Source of the DNA: a bacterium
GTDB taxonomy: Bacteria > Elusimicrobiota > Elusimicrobia > UBA1565 > UBA9628
Length of the DNA: 14,914 nt
Assembly (NCBI GenBank): GCA_021796015.1
Contig: JAJYOT010000045.1
Coordinates: 1 to 14,914 of the forward strand
Reading direction: 5' to 3'
Shown: positions 7,570 to 14,914 of the stretch, one piece after another
How the letters are laid out: the number at the start of each line of letters is the position of its first letter
Position numbering within the stretch: position 1 is the first letter of the stretch
The notes under the pieces: generated by a model
What the model saw: only the letters and a program-made list of their open reading frames with translations
Told to the model about the DNA's origin: nothing
Database searches by the model: none
Made by a program: the position numbers and the translations under genes

Positions 7570-8613
7570 ATGAAAGAACAAAGAGAAGCAGACGTCTTTT
7601 TTATGCGAAGAGCCTTACAACTCGCCCAACGCGGTGGAGAAAAAACCCGCCCCAACCCCCGAGTCGGCTGCGTCTTGGTAAAAAACGGAAAAATTATCGC
7701 GCAAGCCTGGCATCAAAAATTTGGCGCTCCCCACGCGGAAGCCTTGGCTCTTAAAAAAGCCGGCTCGCGTGCGCGTGGGGCAACGGCTTATGTCACGCTT
7801 GAACCTTGTGTTTCGTTTTATGGAAAAAAAACTCCTTCCTGCGCAGAAGCCTTAATTGCCGCGAAGATCAATAAAGTCTTTATCGCAAGTTCCGATCCAA
7901 ATCCTAAAATATCCAACCGTGGGATTAGACTGTTCAAGGCAAATGGAATTAAAGTTAAAACCGAACTTTTAAAGGAAGAAAGTCAAGAAATAAACCGTGG
8001 TTTTTTTTGGAGACATCAGTTTAAACGCCCCTATGTGGTTTTAAAACTCGCTTTAAGCCTTGATGGGAAAGCCTTCGCATTAGGGGGAAAATCAAAGTGG
8101 ATTACCGGGATATCGGCGCGCCAACGCGTTCACCAACTCAGAACCCGCTTTGACGCCATCTTAGTGGGAGTTGAAACGGTCCTTAAGGATAATCCGAGCC
8201 TGACCTCTCATCAACATGGACAAAATCCCACACGCATTGTTTTAGACACCGACCTTAAGATTCCAAAAAACTCCAAGGTCTTGGATGAGCAATCGCGAAC
8301 ATTGATTCTCACCTCCTCAAATCAAAAAATTCCTAGAGTAGAAACTTTTCAGGTTCCATCAAAAAATGGAAAAATCAATTTAAAACGCGCCTTAAAAAAA
8401 CTCGCGGAACAGGGAATCGGAACCTTGTTGGTCGAGGGAGGGCCCACAGTCGTGGCTTCTTTTCTTAAAGAAAATCTCGCTGATGAAGCTTATCTCTTTT
8501 TCGCGCCGAAATTTTTATCCGGAACTCATAATCCAAACCTTGCCCCATGCCTTAAAAACCCAGAATTTGAAAAAATTGGAAAAGACTTTCTCATCCATGG
8601 TAGAATCTCATAG
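7570..8613 (+). CDS. ribD: Bifunctional riboflavin deaminase/reductase RibD
   Basis: This 347-aa cytosolic protein catalyses deamination of the pyrimidine product of GTP cyclohydrolase II, then NADPH-dependent reduction of its ribosyl side chain. The N-terminal cytidine-deaminase-like domain (1-145) has RPNPRVGCVLV (27-37), the zinc motif PHAE (H55, catalytic E57), and EPC (C80) paired with C91. The C-terminal reductase domain (about 150-347) has RPYVVLKLALSLDGK, WITG, DAILVGVETVLKDNPSLT and a late EGGPTV motif. Length is normal for the fused protein. The zinc loop is odd: instead of the usual CSHxGRTPPC it reads CVSFYGKKTPSC, two residues longer and without the histidine. ATG 7570 is chosen because the family begins shortly before the MRRALQLA helix. 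It opens the riboflavin operon. Confidence 0.95.
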   Translation: MKEQREADVFFMRRALQLAQRGGEKTRPNPRVGCVLVKNGKIIAQAWHQKFGAPHAEALALKKAGSRARGATAYVTLEPCVSFYGKKTPSCAEALIAAKINKVFIASSDPNPKISNRGIRLFKANGIKVKTELLKEESQEINRGFFWRHQFKRPYVVLKLALSLDGKAFALGGKSKWITGISARQRVHQLRTRFDAILVGVETVLKDNPSLTSHQHGQNPTRIVLDTDLKIPKNSKVLDEQSRTLILTSSNQKIPRVETFQVPSKNGKINLKRALKKLAEQGIGTLLVEGGPTVVASFLKENLADEAYLFFAPKFLSGTHNPNLAPCLKNPEFEKIGKDFLIHGRIS

Positions 8614-8638
8614 TCCCTTTCCTTTCTAAGGTAGGGAC
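8613..8638 (+). other. Hairpin between ribD and ribE
   Basis: A two-part stem forms right at the ribD stop codon: GTCCCT (8613-8618) pairs with AGGGAC (8633-8638), and inside it CCTT (8621-8624) pairs with AAGG (8628-8631) around a TCT loop, separated by a small TT/T internal loop. No T-run follows, so it is not an intrinsic terminator. A further short pair ATGCC (8640-8644) / GGCAT (8665-8669) could enclose part of the ribE ribosome-binding region (AAGG and GGG at 8658-8661). It may protect or process the mRNA or tune ribE translation; this is inference from pairing alone. Confidence 0.4.
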
Positions 8639-8672
8639 AATGCCGTCTAAAACCATAAGGGAAAGGCATAGG

Positions 8673-9272
8673 ATGTTTTCTGGGATCATTGAAAAAGAAG
8701 GCCAAGTTAAAAAAGCGAGCGGAAACTCTCTCTGGGTTTTTGCCGCTTTGCCCGGAACTAAACCCGGAGACAGCGTCGCGGTCAACGGAACCTGCCTCAC
8801 CGCGTTAAGGCCAATCAAAAAAAATATCCTCCTCTTTGATTTAAGCCCGGAAACCTTAAAACTCACCACTTTAGGAAGACTCAAACCCGGCCAAACCGTC
8901 AATTTGGAGCGCGCTCTAAAAATGTCCGATATCATCGGCGGACATTTAGTTTCAGGCCATGTCGATGCCACCGCGCGCGTTTTAGAAAAAAGAAATCTGC
9001 CCAAGGGTTTTGTGAATATCCGCATTGAAATTCCCAAGAATCTTATCGGCCTCATTGCCCATAAAGGGTCCGTCGCCGTTGACGGAGTGAGTTTAACGGT
9101 GGCTTCTGTTGGAAAAAGATATTTTGAGGCAGCTATTATTCCCTACACTCTCAAGCACACGAATCTCGGCAAATTAAAAGAAGGCGATTTCGTTAATCTG
9201 GAAGCTGATCTTCTGGCTCGATATGCCGCTCATTACTTGTCGAGCATAAAATTGGGGAGGGCTTCCCTTTGA
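8673..9272 (+). CDS. ribE: Riboflavin synthase, alpha-type (two lumazine-binding repeats)
   Basis: This 199-aa enzyme dismutates two 6,7-dimethyl-8-ribityllumazine molecules to riboflavin plus the pyrimidine precursor. It has the two expected repeats. Repeat one (1-86) starts MFSGIIEKEG and has VAVNGTCLTA (35-44). Repeat two (about 90-185) has GGHLVSGHVDATARV (89-103) and GSVAVDGVSLTV (132-143), followed by YTLKHTNLG. The start is placed at ATG 8673 because the family begins almost invariably with MFTGII; an in-frame ATG at 8640 would add 11 residues lying over the inter-gene hairpin. A purine-rich AAGGGAAAGG lies just upstream. The stop overlaps the next gene by 4 bp (TTGA). Length is normal. 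Confidence 0.96.
   Translation: MFSGIIEKEGQVKKASGNSLWVFAALPGTKPGDSVAVNGTCLTALRPIKKNILLFDLSPETLKLTTLGRLKPGQTVNLERALKMSDIIGGHLVSGHVDATARVLEKRNLPKGFVNIRIEIPKNLIGLIAHKGSVAVDGVSLTVASVGKRYFEAAIIPYTLKHTNLGKLKEGDFVNLEADLLARYAAHYLSSIKLGRASL
9256..9260 (+). promoter_or_regulatory. Shine-Dalgarno GGAGG deciding the TTG start of ribBA
   Basis: GGAGG sits 8 nt before the TTG at 9269. It supports this rare start codon, which overlaps the ribE stop in the string TTGA. The first ATG in frame is inside the conserved DHBP-synthase core (M48), so TTG is the only sensible start. Confidence 0.75.
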
Positions 9273-10495
9273 AATTCAATACCATTGAGGATGCGATCAA
9301 AGACATCCGCAAGGGAAAAATCATCATCGTCATTGATGATCCTAAACGGGAAAACGAAGGCGATCTCGTTATAGCGGCGGAAAAATGTAGCGAAGCCGCC
9401 GTTAATTTTATGGCCAAACACGGACGCGGTCTTATTTGCGTTCCGATGACTAACGAACGCTTGGACGAACTGAATTTACACCCCATGGTCCACGCCTCTT
9501 CCTGGACTCGGGAACCGGGGCGGGACACCGCGTTTTCGGTTTCCGTGGATGTTCGCCAAGGAACAACGACTGGAATTTCCACTTTGGACCGAGCCAAAAC
9601 AATTCAAGCCCTGATTTCGCCCAAAACAAAACCCGAAGATTTAATTCGTCCAGGACATATCTTTCCTCTTCGTTCCAAAGACGGCGGGGTCTTGGTCAGA
9701 GCCGGACATACCGAGGCCGCAGTCGATTTAGCGCGCCTAGCCGGTCTTAAACCCGCCGGAGTCATTTGCGAAATTTTAAATCAAGATGGATCCATGGCGA
9801 GAACGCCTCAATTAATGCGTTTTTCCAGAAAGCATAAACTCAGCATCGTCACCATCCAAGACCTAATCGAATACCGCAGGTCCCGAGAAAGACTGGTCAA
9901 GCGTATGGCCAGCGCTCGTCTGCCAACCAAGTTCGGAGATTTTTTAATTCATCTGTACGAAGAAACCCTGACTGGAAAACAACACCTAGCCTTAACCAAG
10001 GGTTTGGTCGAAGGAGCAAAAAAAATTCTTGTGCGCGTACACAGTTCCTGCGTTACGGGAGACGTTTTATTTTCTGAGCGATGCGATTGCGGAAAACAAC
10101 TGGCCACGGCGCTTGAACGCATCGGCCGCGAAAAATCGGGAGTTCTTATCTATCTCTCTCAAGAAGGACGCGGAATCGGCCTTCTCAACAAACTCAAATC
10201 CTATAATCTCCAAGATCAAGGGCTTGATACAGTAGAAGCCAATCTCGCATTGGGGTTTAAACCGGATTTAAGAGAATACGGAATCGGAGCCCAAATACTA
10301 GCCGATCTCGGGCTTTCAAGCATTCGCATTTTGACCAATAATCCGCGGAAAATCGTCGGCATTGAAGGTTACGGCCTTAAAGTCGTCGAACGCGTACCCC
10401 TTGAAACTCCGGCGACGCAGCATAACGCCCGCTATTTACGGGCTAAAAAACAAAAACTTGGCCATTGGCTAACGGAGGATTCTCTTCTTCCATGA
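9269..10495 (+). CDS. ribBA: Bifunctional DHBP synthase / GTP cyclohydrolase II
   Basis: This 408-aa fusion supplies both riboflavin precursors. The RibB half (1-204) turns ribulose-5-phosphate into 3,4-dihydroxy-2-butanone-4-phosphate and keeps the acidic metal loop RENEGD (27-32), GRGLICVPM (52-60), TTTGIS (99-104), RPGHIFPL (127-134) and RAGHTEAAVDL (144-154). The RibA half (about 216-400) opens the GTP ring and keeps VRVHSSCVTGD (255-265) and RCDCGKQL (271-278) with zinc ligands C261, C272 and C274, QEGRGIGL (298-305) and TNNPRK (356-361). All hallmark residues I can check are present, so both activities are likely intact. Start is TTG with a good GGAGG. The stop overlaps ribH by 4 bp (ATGA). 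Confidence 0.97.
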   Translation: MKFNTIEDAIKDIRKGKIIIVIDDPKRENEGDLVIAAEKCSEAAVNFMAKHGRGLICVPMTNERLDELNLHPMVHASSWTREPGRDTAFSVSVDVRQGTTTGISTLDRAKTIQALISPKTKPEDLIRPGHIFPLRSKDGGVLVRAGHTEAAVDLARLAGLKPAGVICEILNQDGSMARTPQLMRFSRKHKLSIVTIQDLIEYRRSRERLVKRMASARLPTKFGDFLIHLYEETLTGKQHLALTKGLVEGAKKILVRVHSSCVTGDVLFSERCDCGKQLATALERIGREKSGVLIYLSQEGRGIGLLNKLKSYNLQDQGLDTVEANLALGFKPDLREYGIGAQILADLGLSSIRILTNNPRKIVGIEGYGLKVVERVPLETPATQHNARYLRAKKQKLGHWLTEDSLLP

Positions 10496-10937
10496 AAAAA
10501 CCAAAAATCGGAATCGTGGCTTCCCGTTTTAATGAAGAAGTGACAGACCGTCTTTTAAGTAGTTGTTTCAAAACACTCGATGCCGCAAAAATTGAAAAAT
10601 CGGATATTTTGGTTGTGCGCGTTCCCGGCGCCTACGAAATTCCCTGGACGCTTCAGGAAATGGCGCTGAGCCGAAAATATTCTGTTTTGATTACTCTCGG
10701 TTGCATTCTCAAAGGCGAGACACCTCAAAACGACTATATGGCCAAGGCCGTTATCGGAAATATTCAAAAAATTTCTCTTCAAACCCGCGTTCCCTGTGTG
10801 TTGGGGGTGATCACTCCCCATACTGAAAAACAAGCCTTAGCGCGAACGCGGGGCGAAATGGACCGTGGAAAAGAAGCGGCCTTGGCGGCCCTAGAGATGC
10901 TGTGGATCAAATCCATAATGGACAAAAAGGCTTCTCA

Positions 10938-10941
<4 letters not shown>
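10492..10941 (+). CDS. ribH: Lumazine synthase with altered active-site motif
   Basis: This 149-aa protein joins the RibBA-derived four-carbon unit to the RibD pathway pyrimidine to give 6,7-dimethyl-8-ribityllumazine; the family forms pentamers or icosahedral shells. Seen motifs: IVASRFNEEV (8-17), VPGAYEIPW (44-52), GCILKGETPQNDY (70-82), GVITPHTEKQA (105-115) and the Arg of ALARTRG (R118). The usual GETxHFDYV motif reads GETPQNDYM, so Q79 replaces the catalytic histidine (H88 in the Bacillus enzyme) and N80 the aromatic after it. L104 replaces the common Phe before Gly, and RGKEAA replaces NKGxEAA. Length is close to normal with a short N-terminus. ATG 10492 is chosen over an upstream TTG (10465) because the family N-terminus fits and the ATGA overlap with ribBA is typical here. 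Confidence 0.93.
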
Positions 10942-14905
<3,964 letters not shown>

Positions 14906-14907
<2 letters not shown>

Positions 14908-14914
14908 ATCGGAA
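14906..14914 (+). other. Probable Illumina adapter remnant at the contig end
   Basis: The last 9 bases, AGATCGGAA, equal the first 9 bases of the standard Illumina adapter (AGATCGGAAGAGC). They follow the codon CAT plus one T. PurH proteins normally end RHFxH, and CAT followed by T is exactly how RHF would begin. The apparent TAG stop (14905-14907) would then be built from one genomic T plus adapter AG. The match is direct; the artefact reading is inference. Confidence 0.6.

Noticed and set aside
8613..8638. Intrinsic terminator after ribD
   Set aside because: The stem is followed by ACAATGCC with no T-run, and the pathway continues in the same operon.
7538..8672. FMN riboswitch controlling the rib genes
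   Set aside because: The gap before ribD is 32 bp and the ribD-ribE gap is 59 bp. Neither holds the conserved FMN aptamer blocks, and an aptamer of well over 100 nt would not fit.
8640..8672. Upstream ATG as the ribE start
   Set aside because: It adds 11 charged residues absent from the family, which begins MF(T/S)GII; ATG 8673 has a purine-rich site just upstream.

Overview
The window reads as ordinary chromosomal DNA of a bacterium. NAD-dependent DNA ligase, NusB and a complete bacterial riboflavin set support this. It most likely comes from an uncultured lineage assembled from short reads: several housekeeping proteins carry unusual substitutions at normally invariant positions, and the last 9 bases match the start of the common Illumina adapter. 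I cannot assign a phylum from the sequence alone. Coding density is very high. No tRNA, rRNA, CRISPR array, insertion sequence or phage gene is visible, and no stretch over 300 bases lacks a gene.

Left part (1-7537): a MarR-family regulator cut by the window edge (1-435, minus) faces an 82-bp AT-rich gap rich in small symmetric and repeated elements. Divergent from it is a GT-C type membrane glycosyltransferase (518-2146, plus). Converging on that gene is a three-gene minus-strand operon reading from 7537 down to 2071: an unrecognised polytopic membrane protein (521 aa), a YfhO-like giant membrane protein (896 aa) and a GT87-like mannosyltransferase-type protein (405 aa). The operon genes are joined by ATGA overlaps. 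Its last gene overlaps the 3' end of the convergent GT-C gene by 76 bp. Together these look like a module for adding sugars from polyprenyl-phosphate donors to an envelope glycan, lipid or protein. The acceptor and sugar are unknown, and no donor synthase or flippase is in view.

Right part (7570-14914, plus): a tightly packed housekeeping operon ribD - ribE - ribBA - ribH - nusB - ligA - purH. The rib genes supply all dedicated steps from GTP and ribulose-5-phosphate to riboflavin except the dephosphorylation step; RibF/RibC is not here. NusB is the transcription antitermination factor often next to ribH, LigA seals DNA nicks, and PurH performs the last two steps to IMP. Overlaps of 4-11 bp suggest translational coupling. 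The two large operons diverge from a 32-bp gap with one near-symmetric -10 element.

I see no clearly new system. The points most worth a second look are: the probable adapter remnant that creates the purH stop codon; a -1 frameshift and many altered catalytic motifs in purH; loss of the catalytic histidine in RibH; an altered zinc loop in RibD; the shared symmetric promoter; and the unassigned 521-aa membrane protein.
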